Assembly: GCF_038007285.1 (NCBI RefSeq)
Contig: NZ_JBBOWX010000001.1
Coordinates: forward strand, 2,621,501 to 2,685,500
Reading direction: 5' to 3'
From: Sporosarcina sp. FSL K6-3457
GTDB taxonomy: Bacteria > Bacillota > Bacilli > Bacillales_A > Planococcaceae
Length of the DNA: 64,000 nt
Of the stretch, positions 10,118-18,524 are shown piece after piece. Each line of letters starts with the position of its first letter. Within the stretch, counting starts at the first letter, position 1. Below the pieces are notes generated by a model that saw only the letters and a list, made by a program, of their open reading frames with translations, ran no database searches and had not been told where the DNA came from. A program made the position numbers and the translations under genes.

Positions 10118-11473
10118 TTAAGCATGTACTTGTTCGCCTTCAACAACGCGAACAAATTGGGCCTCGTTATATGGATAGCCCGGCTTTGTAATTTTTACAC
10201 GGACAATTTTACCGACCATTGATTCATCGGCTAGAAAGACAACTTTCAAATAATTATCCGTGTAGCCTTCATAAAGGCCACTATCCGGATCCAATTTATA
10301 AGTTGCTTCTGGAATGACTTCAAGCACTTCATCCTCAAAGGTTGACGCATATTGTTTCGCCAGTTGATCGTTCAATTCGATCAAGCGATGTACGCGTTCA
10401 TTTTTTACGTCTTCATCCACTTGGTCTCCCATCCTAGCGGCAGGCGTACCCGTCCGTTTCGAATAAGGGAAAACATGCAGCTCAGAAAAACGATAATCTC
10501 GGATGAAATTATACGTATCCATAAATTCCTCTTCCGTCTCGCCAGGGAAACCAACAATGACGTCTGAAGTGATAGCTAGCTGTGGTAACGCCTCACGAAG
10601 TCTATCTAAACGCTCCGCAAAAAATTCCATCGTATATTTTCTACGCATCCGTTTTAGCACTGTATCTGAACCAGACTGAATCGGGATATGTAGATGACGA
10701 ACAACAACTTTTGACTCTCTCAAAACATCGATGACTTCATCTGTTATTTGACTTGCTTCAATCGAACTAATACGCAAACGCTTAAGCCCTGTCACTTGAG
10801 ACTCCAAATCACGCAGTAAACGCGCAAGATTATAGTCCTTCAAATCTTCCCCATAACCACCTGTATGAATTCCCGTAAGTACAAGTTCTAAATACCCTGC
10901 GTCCACCAGCTGTTGCGCTTGACGAATTACTTCTTGTGGATCACGTGAGCGCATCAAGCCACGCGCCCAAGGAATGATACAAAATGTACAGAAGTTATTA
11001 CAGCCTTCTTGGATTTTTAGCGATGCACGTGTACGATCCGTAAATGCCGGTACATCAAGCTCTTCATAAACTCTATTTTTCATAATGTTACGAACGGCAT
11101 TAATCGGCTGACGCTCTACGCGATACTCATCAATCAAACCAAGTAACTTATGTCGGTCCTGTGTCCCCACAACAATGTCCACACCTGGAATTGCCATGAT
11201 TTCAGCAGGTGAAGTCTGTGCGTAACAACCCGTCACACAAATAACCGCATCAGGGTTTTTCCGAATCGCACGACGGATCACTTGCCGACTCTTCTTATCA
11301 CCCGTATTGGTAACTGTGCATGTATTGATGACATAAACGTCAGAATTCCTCTCAAAATCTTCGCGATCGTAGCCAACCTCTTTAAAAAGTTGCCAAATCG
11401 CCTCAGTTTCATAATGATTCACTTTGCAGCCTAAAGTATACATAGATACGGTTTTCGGAAGCTCATTACTCAT
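10118..11473 (-). CDS. mtaB: tRNA (N6-L-threonylcarbamoyladenosine(37)-C2)-methylthiotransferase MtaB
   Basis: 451 residues. A radical-SAM methylthiotransferase that converts t6A37 to ms2t6A in tRNAs reading ANN codons. Domains: N-terminal UPF0004 with three cluster cysteines (C16, C52, C83), radical-SAM motif C158-x3-C162-x2-C165, and C-terminal TRAM domain. The upstream partner in related genomes is rsmE; here the prophage intervenes, so mtaB must use a promoter made of junction sequence. Confidence 0.95.
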   Translation of the reverse strand: MSNELPKTVSMYTLGCKVNHYETEAIWQLFKEVGYDREDFERNSDVYVINTCTVTNTGDKKSRQVIRRAIRKNPDAVICVTGCYAQTSPAEIMAIPGVDIVVGTQDRHKLLGLIDEYRVERQPINAVRNIMKNRVYEELDVPAFTDRTRASLKIQEGCNNFCTFCIIPWARGLMRSRDPQEVIRQAQQLVDAGYLELVLTGIHTGGYGEDLKDYNLARLLRDLESQVTGLKRLRISSIEASQITDEVIDVLRESKVVVRHLHIPIQSGSDTVLKRMRRKYTMEFFAERLDRLREALPQLAITSDVIVGFPGETEEEFMDTYNFIRDYRFSELHVFPYSKRTGTPAARMGDQVDEDVKNERVHRLIELNDQLAKQYASTFEDEVLEVIPEATYKLDPDSGLYEGYTDNYLKVVFLADESMVGKIVRVKITKPGYPYNEAQFVRVVEGEQVHA

Positions 11474-11946
11474 AATATATCTACCCTTTCATGACGTGTA
11501 ATTTACTACAATTAATTTAGTCAAATAAAATGTCAACGTATTTTATGATAGCATAAATAAACTATTCGTTACAGAAAACAGATGACTAATTACTAGTAGC
11601 GGGTTCAGTTGATAGAGAGAAAAACGCTATTAACAATGTAAATGTCAAGTTAATCAGCATATGTTTCAACAGCTAATTGACAATATAAATGGCAAGTAAA
11701 AACGCTCAGAATAAATATGAGCGTTTTTTGACGTATATTTATTATCCTTACTTCACCAAAGAACCCTGTTAGTTGAATAAGATGTTTACTATGGAACATA
11801 GGTGATTCAATCATATAGCAATGTAGAAAATAAACGAGGAGAACATTATATTCAATAGAATATGACAACTTAAGCTTTTGAATAAACAAATATGTTAAAA
11901 TAGAATTTGGAGTTTTAAAAATACTACTTACCAAGGAGGTAATCGT
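11474..11946. other. Intergenic border: mtaB upstream region and left prophage/accessory boundary
   Basis: 473 bases with no supportable gene. On the minus strand TTGACA (plus 11531-11536) could be the -35 of an mtaB promoter, but no good -10 was seen. A bidirectional terminator lies at 11698-11729. The left prophage junction must lie in or near this stretch, but I could not define it. Confidence 0.5.
11698..11729. terminator. Bidirectional terminator at the accessory border
   Basis: AAAAACGCTCA and TGAGCGTTTTTT form an 11-bp stem with T runs on either strand. It insulates mtaB from the accessory genes. Confidence 0.75.
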
Positions 11947-12789
11947 ATGGCACAAGGTATGATCGGGGGAATGACTAACTATGAAGACCAATCTATTGGA
12001 GATATCTTAGAAGATATAAAGGGGTGGATCTCTTATACCGAAGAAATTAGAAATTTAATTGAAACAGGCATAGATATATTGAAAGAAAATGGGTATTGGA
12101 ATAATATCCCTTATAGTTTCCAAGCGACACTATTATCAAGTATTAGATGTCAAAATACATTCCTTTATGACTTACAATTAGTTGTAAATGCAATTGAACA
12201 AGATAAACTAAGTGTAAGAGAAGTAAATCTAATGAAGAAAATCGGGAAGAATGCAATAGAATATAATACTAAGTATGGGATATCATATAAAGAAGAGTCT
12301 CGATGGAAAGAATATGATAATAAGGATTTTCGAGTTGCAGAAAATTTATATGCAAAAGGCAGAGATTATTTTGTTACACTGCAAGATGCATCCAATTTTT
12401 CTGGAAGGTTACCAGATTACATTAATACTATTCCACCTTCTGTAAACCAAAATATCTACCAAACAATTCAAGGTAATGGTAATGTGGTCGCTGGGAACAA
12501 TAGCGGGACGATGAATAAATTTGAAATAAATGCATCGCAATTCTCAAATGATATAGAGTCTGCAATAGAGAAACTTAAGTCGAGTCAGGATATAGATGAT
12601 CAACTTAGAAAATATATTACTGAAATCTTAGATGAATCTAAATCAGCTGTACAACAGGGTGATTTAGATGCACAAGCTAATTCTAAATTAAAAATGAAAA
12701 GCTTCCTGATGGGTGCAGGTGCTAACGCAACTAATCTTTTAAGTATAATAGGTTCTTACTTTAGTATTGCTTCATATTTTCAATTTTAA
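11947..12789 (+). CDS. Uncharacterised protein with Gly/Asn-rich linker and hydrophobic C-terminus (candidate defence effector)
   Basis: 280 residues, AT-rich codons unlike the flanking host genes, excellent AAGGAGG ribosome site. The N-terminal ~165 residues look alpha-helical and match no family I know. A linker near 170-190 carries QGNGNVVAGNNSG, then comes a helical segment, and the last ~25 residues are hydrophobic (ATNLLSIIGSYFSIASYF). An N-G-N-V-type linker before a terminal hydrophobic helix is seen in some membrane-targeting bacterial immunity effectors. That comparison is inference only; a function cannot be assigned. Confidence 0.7.
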   Translation: MAQGMIGGMTNYEDQSIGDILEDIKGWISYTEEIRNLIETGIDILKENGYWNNIPYSFQATLLSSIRCQNTFLYDLQLVVNAIEQDKLSVREVNLMKKIGKNAIEYNTKYGISYKEESRWKEYDNKDFRVAENLYAKGRDYFVTLQDASNFSGRLPDYINTIPPSVNQNIYQTIQGNGNVVAGNNSGTMNKFEINASQFSNDIESAIEKLKSSQDIDDQLRKYITEILDESKSAVQQGDLDAQANSKLKMKSFLMGAGANATNLLSIIGSYFSIASYFQF

Positions 12790-13425
12790 TCTAAATCTAA
12801 ATGGTCTTTCGTAATGTCTATAAATTCTTTATCAAAGAGATGTTTTTCTGATAGCCTTCTTCGGCTTAACGAAAGACGTCTTTTCTGTTTTCGGCGTTCA
12901 CCTTTGAATGTATGACCACTATTGTTTTGACAAGGTGCTAATATCTACATTAAACAAATGATAAACTCAATGCAATCTACGCCATTTTTGTTGAAATGTT
13001 CAGCATCCTTACAAAAATACCATCTTATTAAAATAAACTGCCCGTTAGTTTAAGTGAAACCTTTCACAATATCTATTTAGATTAACATAAAAACTCCAAT
13101 ATCCTACAAGAAACAAGTGTTACGAATTACCTTTAGCATATCAATTCGCAACCCTTTTAGCACTAGTTTTAACGACATCACAAAAATTTATGTGATAGTT
13201 TCAATTCGCTTGTGAATTGATGTGCTAATTCATTTGTTAAACCCGTTAAAGTATTGATGTAACAACAAAAAAGGAGACACCAATTTGAACGCTATTTAAT
13301 GTTTTCTCCCCATCATCCGAACCCGTTAAATTAATAGTTGTCTGTTTTTTCTTTTTATCCAACTATAGCCAAATCGCAAAATATATCGTACTATGGAACT
13401 ATCCAAAAAATAGGGGGAATAAAAT
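12790..13425. other. Non-coding AT-rich interval with inverted repeats
   Basis: 636 bases without a convincing gene. It contains an inverted pair GTCTTTCGT...ACGAAAGAC (about 12803-12880), a perfect ATCACA...TGTGAT hairpin near 13180, and a 17-base arm at 13135-13151 that recurs inverted at 13210-13226 with two mismatches. The last bases hold the start region of the lipoprotein gene. Confidence 0.5.
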
Positions 13426-14001
13426 TTGAAAAAACTTATAGGTTTTTTGTCACTATCAACAATCTTGTTACTAACTGCGTGCGGGTCGAAAGAAGAACCA
13501 GAAGAAAAAGTAGAAGCTTCAGCACCAGTTGAAAAAGTAGAAGAATCAAAAGAAATAAAAGAAGAACTAGTTGAAGAGAAAATAGATTTAGATTCCTACA
13601 TCAGCGATACATTTGATCCTTTCGTAAGACATATCACAGCGAATATAGATACGAATTGGGAATTCTATATGCTTGAACCTTTCGACAGGCTAGAAGCCGG
13701 TGGTAGTCTTGATGCGTTTCATTCTGATTTGTCGCTACTGGTTAATTTGTATAATGGAGTCGTTAAAAGTATTGACGAAGAAGAAACACCTGCCCACTTT
13801 TCAGAACTTGATATAGATGCGCTGAATTATATCAAATCGGAATTAAAGAATTCGATTAATAAACGGATTGAAGCCGCGTACTTGATTATGGATGTTGATA
13901 CTGCCGAGGAAACATTTAGAGTAGATGTAAGCACGCACTTATTAGAAGGAAACAAACATTTAGAGAATGCAGTAGGCATGTACTCTAATCTACTGAATTA
14001 A
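13426..14001 (+). CDS. Putative lipoprotein
   Basis: 191 residues. A type II signal peptide ends in the lipobox LLTAC with Cys near residue 19, then an acidic, Glu-rich linker (residues 22-55) and a mostly helical domain. The start is TTG at 13426 after AGGGGGAA. It is probably anchored on the outer face of the membrane. No family was recognised; its place at a prophage border suggests a lysogenic-conversion or host accessory gene. Confidence 0.78.
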   Translation: MKKLIGFLSLSTILLLTACGSKEEPEEKVEASAPVEKVEESKEIKEELVEEKIDLDSYISDTFDPFVRHITANIDTNWEFYMLEPFDRLEAGGSLDAFHSDLSLLVNLYNGVVKSIDEEETPAHFSELDIDALNYIKSELKNSINKRIEAAYLIMDVDTAEETFRVDVSTHLLEGNKHLENAVGMYSNLLN

Positions 14002-14005
14002 AAAC

Positions 14006-14040
14006 AACGACCTTTCCGATTAACTGGACTGGTCGTTTTA
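14006..14040 (+). terminator. Terminator after the lipoprotein gene
   Basis: Stem AACGACC / GGTCGTT followed by TTTTAATTT on the plus strand. Confidence 0.65.
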
Positions 14041-14051
14041 ATTTACCTTCA

Positions 14052-14273
14052 TTATATGACATCCCTCTCTCTGTGGATGACGGGAACGAGCGCCAAAACG
14101 TTGTCAATGGTAAAGGTACGTCTAGTACTTCTTAGATGACAGTACGCCCTAAACGACCCCTCACCAACATGCAATACCTTCACCCTCCGTTTGCTTACTC
14201 CACCGTCCTTAGCAATATACATCATATCCAGAGACTCACCATATTCCAATGACTTGATTAACATATTACGCAC
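14052..14273 (-). CDS. Small WYL-like protein
   Basis: 73 residues, GTG start after GGAGGG. The pattern DMMYIAKDGGVSKRRVKV then FRAYCHLRSTRRTF and VLALVPV matches the small WYL-like proteins common in Bacillus prophages and near uvrX/yolD. Isolated WYL domains bind nucleic acid or nucleotide ligands and act as regulatory sensors. It is transcribed opposite to its neighbours. Confidence 0.7.
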   Translation of the reverse strand: MRNMLIKSLEYGESLDMMYIAKDGGVSKRRVKVLHVGEGSFRAYCHLRSTRRTFTIDNVLALVPVIHRERDVI

Positions 14274-14374
14274 ACTCGTTCCCTCCTCTTTTCATCATTA
14301 TACCGAATGAATGTTCCTATTGCGACTACCAAATATATGTTAAATAATAGAGGTGTGTAAAAGGGGGAATTTGG

Positions 14375-14581
14375 ATGGAAAGAGTGATAAAAGTACGAGT
14401 TCCAACTAAAATGCAGGTGAGATTCAATCTAGCTTTGAATGCGAATAAGGAAGTTGAAGAAGAGGTACTATGTATGTTGATAGCCGGTTACGTGGAAAAG
14501 CACGAAGAGGATGTAGCAGCGAAGAAGTTGAACGAAGAAGCTAATCTTTTGAAAACAAAAAATGCGACTCCCTCAAATTAA
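14375..14581 (+). CDS. Hypothetical protein, short helical
   Basis: 68 residues with GGGGGAATTTGG before the ATG and a terminator directly after. The opening MERVIKVRVPTKMQVRFNLAL followed by a helix resembles ribbon-helix-helix proteins in layout, but this is weak. Likely a small regulator. Confidence 0.6.
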   Translation: MERVIKVRVPTKMQVRFNLALNANKEVEEEVLCMLIAGYVEKHEEDVAAKKLNEEANLLKTKNATPSN

Positions 14582-14601
14582 TGAGTGGGCCGCATTTTAT
14601 T
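14560..14601 (+). terminator. Terminator after 14375-14581
   Basis: Stem AATGCG...CGCATT with an inner CTC/GAG pairing, followed by TTTTATTT on the plus strand. Confidence 0.7.
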
Positions 14602-14638
14602 TCAGTAATTTATTTCAAATAAAGCCAAATATAATACG

Positions 14639-14675
14639 TATATCTATTGACTTAAGTTAATAGATATAGTATAAT
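14639..14675 (+). promoter_or_regulatory. Sigma-A promoter overlapped by a 30-bp palindromic operator
   Basis: The promoter is TTGACT (14647-14652), 17 bases, TATAAT (14670-14675). A palindrome spans 14639-14668, centred on CTTAAG, with only one mismatched pair. It covers the -35 and nearly all of the spacer, as expected of a strong repressor site. The target is the 47-aa gene starting at 14700. Confidence 0.8.
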
Positions 14676-14699
14676 TAAGATAGAAAGGAGGGGAACAAA

Positions 14700-14843
14700 G
14701 TGGATACGGATAAGATTTTAACTTATCTAATCGCAATATCGACAGTAATTAGCTTACTCACCGGGTCAGCTAAAAACATACACGATATGCGAGTAAATAA
14801 GAAAAAGCGACGCACTCCCGCAAAGAAGAAACGTCGCAAATGA
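14700..14843 (+). CDS. 47-residue membrane protein with basic C-terminus
   Basis: The GTG at 14700 follows AGAAAGGAGGGG. One hydrophobic segment (ILTYLIAISTVISLLTG) is followed by a strongly basic tail (NKKKRRTPAKKKRRK). The layout resembles type I toxins, small phage membrane proteins or holin-like peptides. The perfect promoter, palindromic operator and downstream hairpin all support a real, tightly controlled gene. Confidence 0.7.
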   Translation: MDTDKILTYLIAISTVISLLTGSAKNIHDMRVNKKKRRTPAKKKRRK

Positions 14844-14846
14844 CAA

Positions 14847-14874
14847 GAAGGGGAAGAAATTCCCCTCTCTTCTT
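14847..14874 (+). terminator. Hairpin after the 47-residue gene
   Basis: AGGGGAA / TTCCCCT stem with a GAAA loop, followed by CTCTTCTT. Probable terminator. Confidence 0.6.
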
Positions 14875-14898
14875 AAATCTTATCATATCCATCTCATT

Positions 14899-15072
14899 AT
14901 GAAAAATATAACTTACGTTGCGGCTTTTGCATTTGCTTTGTATATTTTGATTGATGTCGTCAATTGGAAAGAACCACAGTTCTTTGATTACTCAATAATC
15001 GTCATTTACTCACTATGCTTAATTTTAGTGATAGTGAACATTGTGTTATATGTCAAAAAGAAAAGGATGTGA
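14899..15072 (+). CDS. 57-residue two-helix membrane protein
   Basis: Two hydrophobic helices (about 5-20 and 32-52) separated by a polar NWKEPQFFD loop, then a KKKRM tail. No clear ribosome site precedes the ATG, so expression is uncertain. It directly precedes the HTH gene in the same orientation. Could be a holin-like or small membrane accessory. Confidence 0.45.
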   Translation: MKNITYVAAFAFALYILIDVVNWKEPQFFDYSIIVIYSLCLILVIVNIVLYVKKKRM

Positions 15073-15078
15073 AATACC

Positions 15079-15324
15079 GTGGGATACAAAGTTGAAACCA
15101 AAGATGAATTTATCGCTTTGGTTCAAACTGAAATATTAACATCATCAGAGGTATTGAATGAATTACAAATATCAAGGCAAGCATTAGGGTCGCTTGTGAA
15201 ACGTGGGAAATTGGTTCCCGTCAAAGAGTTAAGCCGGGATAAGTTATTTTTGAGGGAAGATATTGAAAGCCGTAAAGCAGCGTCACAAGAGCTAAATGCA
15301 AAATACAGACCGTATGACGAATAA
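15079..15324 (+). CDS. Small helix-turn-helix protein (excisionase-like)
   Basis: 81 residues, GTG start with AAAGGATG upstream inside the preceding ORF. LTSSEVLNELQISRQALGSLVKRGKLVPVKEL reads as a MerR/excisionase-type winged HTH with its recognition helix and wing. A conserved bidirectional terminator follows. It may be the prophage excision factor or a regulator of nearby small genes; the sequence does not decide. Confidence 0.65.
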   Translation: MGYKVETKDEFIALVQTEILTSSEVLNELQISRQALGSLVKRGKLVPVKELSRDKLFLREDIESRKAASQELNAKYRPYDE

Positions 15325-15328
15325 ACGC

Positions 15329-15367
15329 AAAAAAGACCAGGCTCACGAATGAGTACCTGGTCTTTTT
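15329..15367. terminator. Bidirectional terminator between the HTH gene and endolysin
   Basis: AAAAAGACCAGG and CCTGGTCTTTTT form a 12-bp stem with T runs on both strands. It ends the plus-strand HTH gene and the whole minus-strand late operon. Confidence 0.85.
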
Positions 15368-15370
15368 GCT

Positions 15371-16048
15371 TTACTTATTTACCGCAACAACGCACTTAAC
15401 CGCTAACCCCAACATGTCTGCGTCTGTCAGCGCGCCACTAGATAGCTTGTCTGTCCATAACGTATTAGCGCCTGCCTTGATGGCTGCATCCACAACAATT
15501 TGCCGGTGTGCCTTACTGGCTAATGATGCTTCTGTTTCTTTTTGCAATGTTGGACTTGAAAATTTCCGTTTGTCCTCCACAGTTGAAGTTGTAGACGGCG
15601 TACTCAATCTAGCACGTACAGCAGCCATATTTACAGCTGGACAATTAGTAGATTGACCTGTAAATTCATTGTGACCTTTTACAGCGCTTGCGGGCAATCC
15701 TAGCTTGTCCATCCAATAGCGTGTCCGTTCATCAAATACGCGTTCCTGCTCTGCTGTAAATGAGCCATTGCCCACCAGGCAGATATTATAAATGTATGAG
15801 TTTTGTCCACCTACACCATTCGTGATTTCTTCGGGGTCATAGCACAATTCCACAGTGCCATCTCGTAAGATAATTTCGTGATAGCCACCAGTCCCCCACT
15901 TTTTTGTCTTATTCCAGTAATTCCAGAATGCGGACCAATCTCCCTCGTCGGTAGCTGAGTGGTGACGGGCAATGTTTTCAATCGCTGATAATGCCCGTGT
16001 ACCGTTTGTTCGTGGTGTGATGGACCGTAAATCCTTGACAGTAACCAT
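15371..16048 (-). CDS. Phage endolysin, N-acetylmuramoyl-L-alanine amidase
   Basis: 225 residues. The N-terminal Amidase_2 domain has zinc-ligand candidates in ARHHSAT (about 30), KGHNEF (about 135) and NCPA (about 150), and the family GYHEIILRDGTVE strand. After a Ser/Thr-rich linker, the C-terminal ~55 residues form a probable wall-binding domain of unknown type. It degrades peptidoglycan at lysis. It overlaps the holin gene by one base, the classic lysis cassette. Confidence 0.9.
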   Translation of the reverse strand: MVTVKDLRSITPRTNGTRALSAIENIARHHSATDEGDWSAFWNYWNKTKKWGTGGYHEIILRDGTVELCYDPEEITNGVGGQNSYIYNICLVGNGSFTAEQERVFDERTRYWMDKLGLPASAVKGHNEFTGQSTNCPAVNMAAVRARLSTPSTTSTVEDKRKFSSPTLQKETEASLASKAHRQIVVDAAIKAGANTLWTDKLSSGALTDADMLGLAVKCVVAVNK

Positions 16049-16470
16049 TACTTCACATCCTTTTTACTATTCATGATTTCTTTCAATTTCCCAATAAAAA
16101 AACTCAAAGGTGTCGGCATTTCTAGTCCGAGTTTCTTTGAGTTTTCTTCAAGCGATATTAATTCCATAACTATAAAATATAACGCTACAAAATTAGGTAA
16201 AACCTCTCCTGCATCGTATCCCAGTTCAAGTAAAATCAAATAAATGAGGTTGGATACGCCTACCCACATCCACATGATGCCTTTTTTTATGCCGCCTTGA
16301 AAAGCGCGTAACGATGACCGTTGTTGCCAATTTGCAGTTAATCCTGTCGCGTAATCAAGCACATTTAAAACGATTAGCGCGGTTAATAAAATAGACCATC
16401 CACCTAAAAAATATGCTACAAAACTCGTAACACCTAAAATTACATACCGCTTAACTTCTTCCAAATTCAA
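16048..16470 (-). CDS. Phage holin (Cp-1 / holin_4_1 family)
   Basis: 140 residues with three to four hydrophobic segments and the family motif LNVLDYATGLTANW near residue 40, followed by a charged C-terminus. Phage holins of this family permeabilise the membrane so that the endolysin reaches the wall. It lies immediately upstream of the endolysin. Confidence 0.88.
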   Translation of the reverse strand: MNLEEVKRYVILGVTSFVAYFLGGWSILLTALIVLNVLDYATGLTANWQQRSSLRAFQGGIKKGIMWMWVGVSNLIYLILLELGYDAGEVLPNFVALYFIVMELISLEENSKKLGLEMPTPLSFFIGKLKEIMNSKKDVK

Positions 16471-16518
16471 TCACTCCTTATTTTTAGGTAAACAAAAAGA
16501 ACGCCCACAATTGGACGC

Positions 16519-18522
16519 TCAATCTATTTCCTCTTCATCCGGCATATTAACAGTCTTATATAGCGCACAATCAGACACATAAGTGTTTAATTGTGGTACC
16601 CAGCTATCTCTCCTAATCTGAGTGCCTGCCCAAATAAACACTTCGCGATAGCCCCTACCTAAAGCCTGTTGTGCTGCCCGCTCAATTAGCGGCCATTCCT
16701 TCCACGCCATTTCCGCTAGTAGCACGAATCCAGAAAAATAATGTTGTTGCGAAAAATCATAATCCATATCTAACCAAGCCTGTGCAAAAACATCTTCATG
16801 TGCTGGCACTTCTCGCGTCACCCAGTCATAATCTTCAATTTGGATAAAGTCCAAGTTTGGGCTGCTCCAATATTCAAATGGCGCATTTACGATTCGCAAA
16901 AATTCTGGTACACGGTCAACATCTAATACGGATGGAGGGAAAAATAGTATCGTGAACTGGCTGTTTGCATAACTATTAGCTATCCCCTTCATGAACTCTG
17001 TGTACTCGCCAAGATACTGCTGCAACTTATAAGCTACTTCTATATTTTGTGGCGTCATTTCAATGTCAGACGTGGGATAGTAAGGTAAATCATAGCCCAT
17101 TTCATTTCTAAATCTATTAATCGTCCCATCATCATAAAAGCACGGAGGGCGTCCCGGAAATTCTGTATTGACGTCGCCCGGCGCGAACTCTTGCCACCAA
17201 TACCATGACTCCCCAAGCTGCAAGATGGGCTGAAAGCCTTCAGCAACCACAATATCGAGACAATCCCTTGTAATACGGTCAATGTACGTCTTTACAGCGT
17301 CGTTATTGATACTATAAAAAGATGTAGGTGGTTGCCAACCTGTTTGCCCTGGATAGCCATCCGACATCCTTTGTTTCCATTCTTCCGGCATTTGCAGATT
17401 TTCCATTGCGACTGAAGTTACAAATTCATTGAACCCGTTCAATCTCATGTGCTTCAGGTAACTGTGTAACCAGGTACTAAAAGCGGTATTGATACCGACG
17501 GTCGGGTCAAGATACATTGTCGTGTGCCCTTCATTAAGAAAGCCCTCTGATCCCCATTTATCATAAAAATGAGATGCCCCGATGTATAAATTAATGATGC
17601 CTTCGTAACCCAACAATCTCATGGCCTCGATTAATCTCTTTGGATTTTTGTTATATTCATCGTCAAACCCCTCTGCCAATCGATAGGGATTGGTTGGCAT
17701 CCGAGGAGGCTTTGGCCCCAAATTACCTCCGGTAGTTTTCATACCATTAAAATTCAATTTAAAGGCGTCACTGCGACCCGTACATTCCAGTTCGCCAGAA
17801 ACGAAGTAAGTTGGGATAACCGGAAAGGTAACACTATGGATATCACTGGAAGACAATTTAACCATGGCATTAGGGTGTGTCCCTTCCGAGATGTTATTGA
17901 AATCGATGGTGTATTCTTCCCCAACACTATAATCATAAGACACCGAAGTCCAGGCATCGAATGGAATGCTTCCGGCAGCTGTATAGAATTCTCCTCTTAC
18001 GAAGTCCATGTCATAGTCAGATCCAAGTTCACCATTTCCATTGAATGTCTCACAGATGGATTCCCCTTCATCATCAAGATGACAGACAGTTTTTGTCCAT
18101 GTCACTCGAGGAGCAACTGGCGAGATCCACCGATGAGTTAACTCAATCTTTCCATCAAAATTGAAATGGTCTGTGTGGTGCATCTTTCGCCTTAAAAAAC
18201 CTAAGGTAAGATAACTCAAGGCATCCCCCTCGCCATAACGAATGATGGCAGCAGGTTGTTGATCTACATCTGCAAAGTCTGCTGTTTGAAAATAAGAAGG
18301 AGTGAAAGAGAATTTAGTTCCAGAGTAATCTCTGTTGGTCGGGTACTTGACATAATCATGCATCCAGAAATCTTCACTACTAAATCTTAGTCCAACATAA
18401 TCTCCGATAGTCCTGAAATGCCCTGTCACTTGAAGAGCATCTTCGGCCAAACTCGTTACAACTCCGATTGCCTCATAGTTAAATAGCGTGGTAAATAAAT
18501 CTGGATGAAACCTATTGTACAT
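16519..18522 (-). CDS. Large tail protein with beta-rich N-terminus and TIM-barrel-like C-terminus
   Basis: 667 residues. Residues 1 to about 270 are beta-rich, with many Tyr, Phe and Asp. From about 290 on the sequence alternates helix and strand with aromatic and acidic motifs typical of glycoside-hydrolase TIM barrels (ILQLGESWYWWQE, FIQIEDYDWV, REVFIWAG). This architecture matches phage tail proteins described as non-contractile tail sheath / TIM-barrel proteins. It likely contacts the cell surface or coats the tail tip; enzymatic activity is unproven. Confidence 0.7.
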   Translation of the reverse strand: MYNRFHPDLFTTLFNYEAIGVVTSLAEDALQVTGHFRTIGDYVGLRFSSEDFWMHDYVKYPTNRDYSGTKFSFTPSYFQTADFADVDQQPAAIIRYGEGDALSYLTLGFLRRKMHHTDHFNFDGKIELTHRWISPVAPRVTWTKTVCHLDDEGESICETFNGNGELGSDYDMDFVRGEFYTAAGSIPFDAWTSVSYDYSVGEEYTIDFNNISEGTHPNAMVKLSSSDIHSVTFPVIPTYFVSGELECTGRSDAFKLNFNGMKTTGGNLGPKPPRMPTNPYRLAEGFDDEYNKNPKRLIEAMRLLGYEGIINLYIGASHFYDKWGSEGFLNEGHTTMYLDPTVGINTAFSTWLHSYLKHMRLNGFNEFVTSVAMENLQMPEEWKQRMSDGYPGQTGWQPPTSFYSINNDAVKTYIDRITRDCLDIVVAEGFQPILQLGESWYWWQEFAPGDVNTEFPGRPPCFYDDGTINRFRNEMGYDLPYYPTSDIEMTPQNIEVAYKLQQYLGEYTEFMKGIANSYANSQFTILFFPPSVLDVDRVPEFLRIVNAPFEYWSSPNLDFIQIEDYDWVTREVPAHEDVFAQAWLDMDYDFSQQHYFSGFVLLAEMAWKEWPLIERAAQQALGRGYREVFIWAGTQIRRDSWVPQLNTYVSDCALYKTVNMPDEEEID

Positions 18523-18524
18523 CG

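Noticed and set aside
11650..11991. 113-codon minus-strand frame upstream of the border protein
   Set aside because: It overlaps the promoter, ribosome site and start of 11947-12789, contains a terminator and has no ribosome site.
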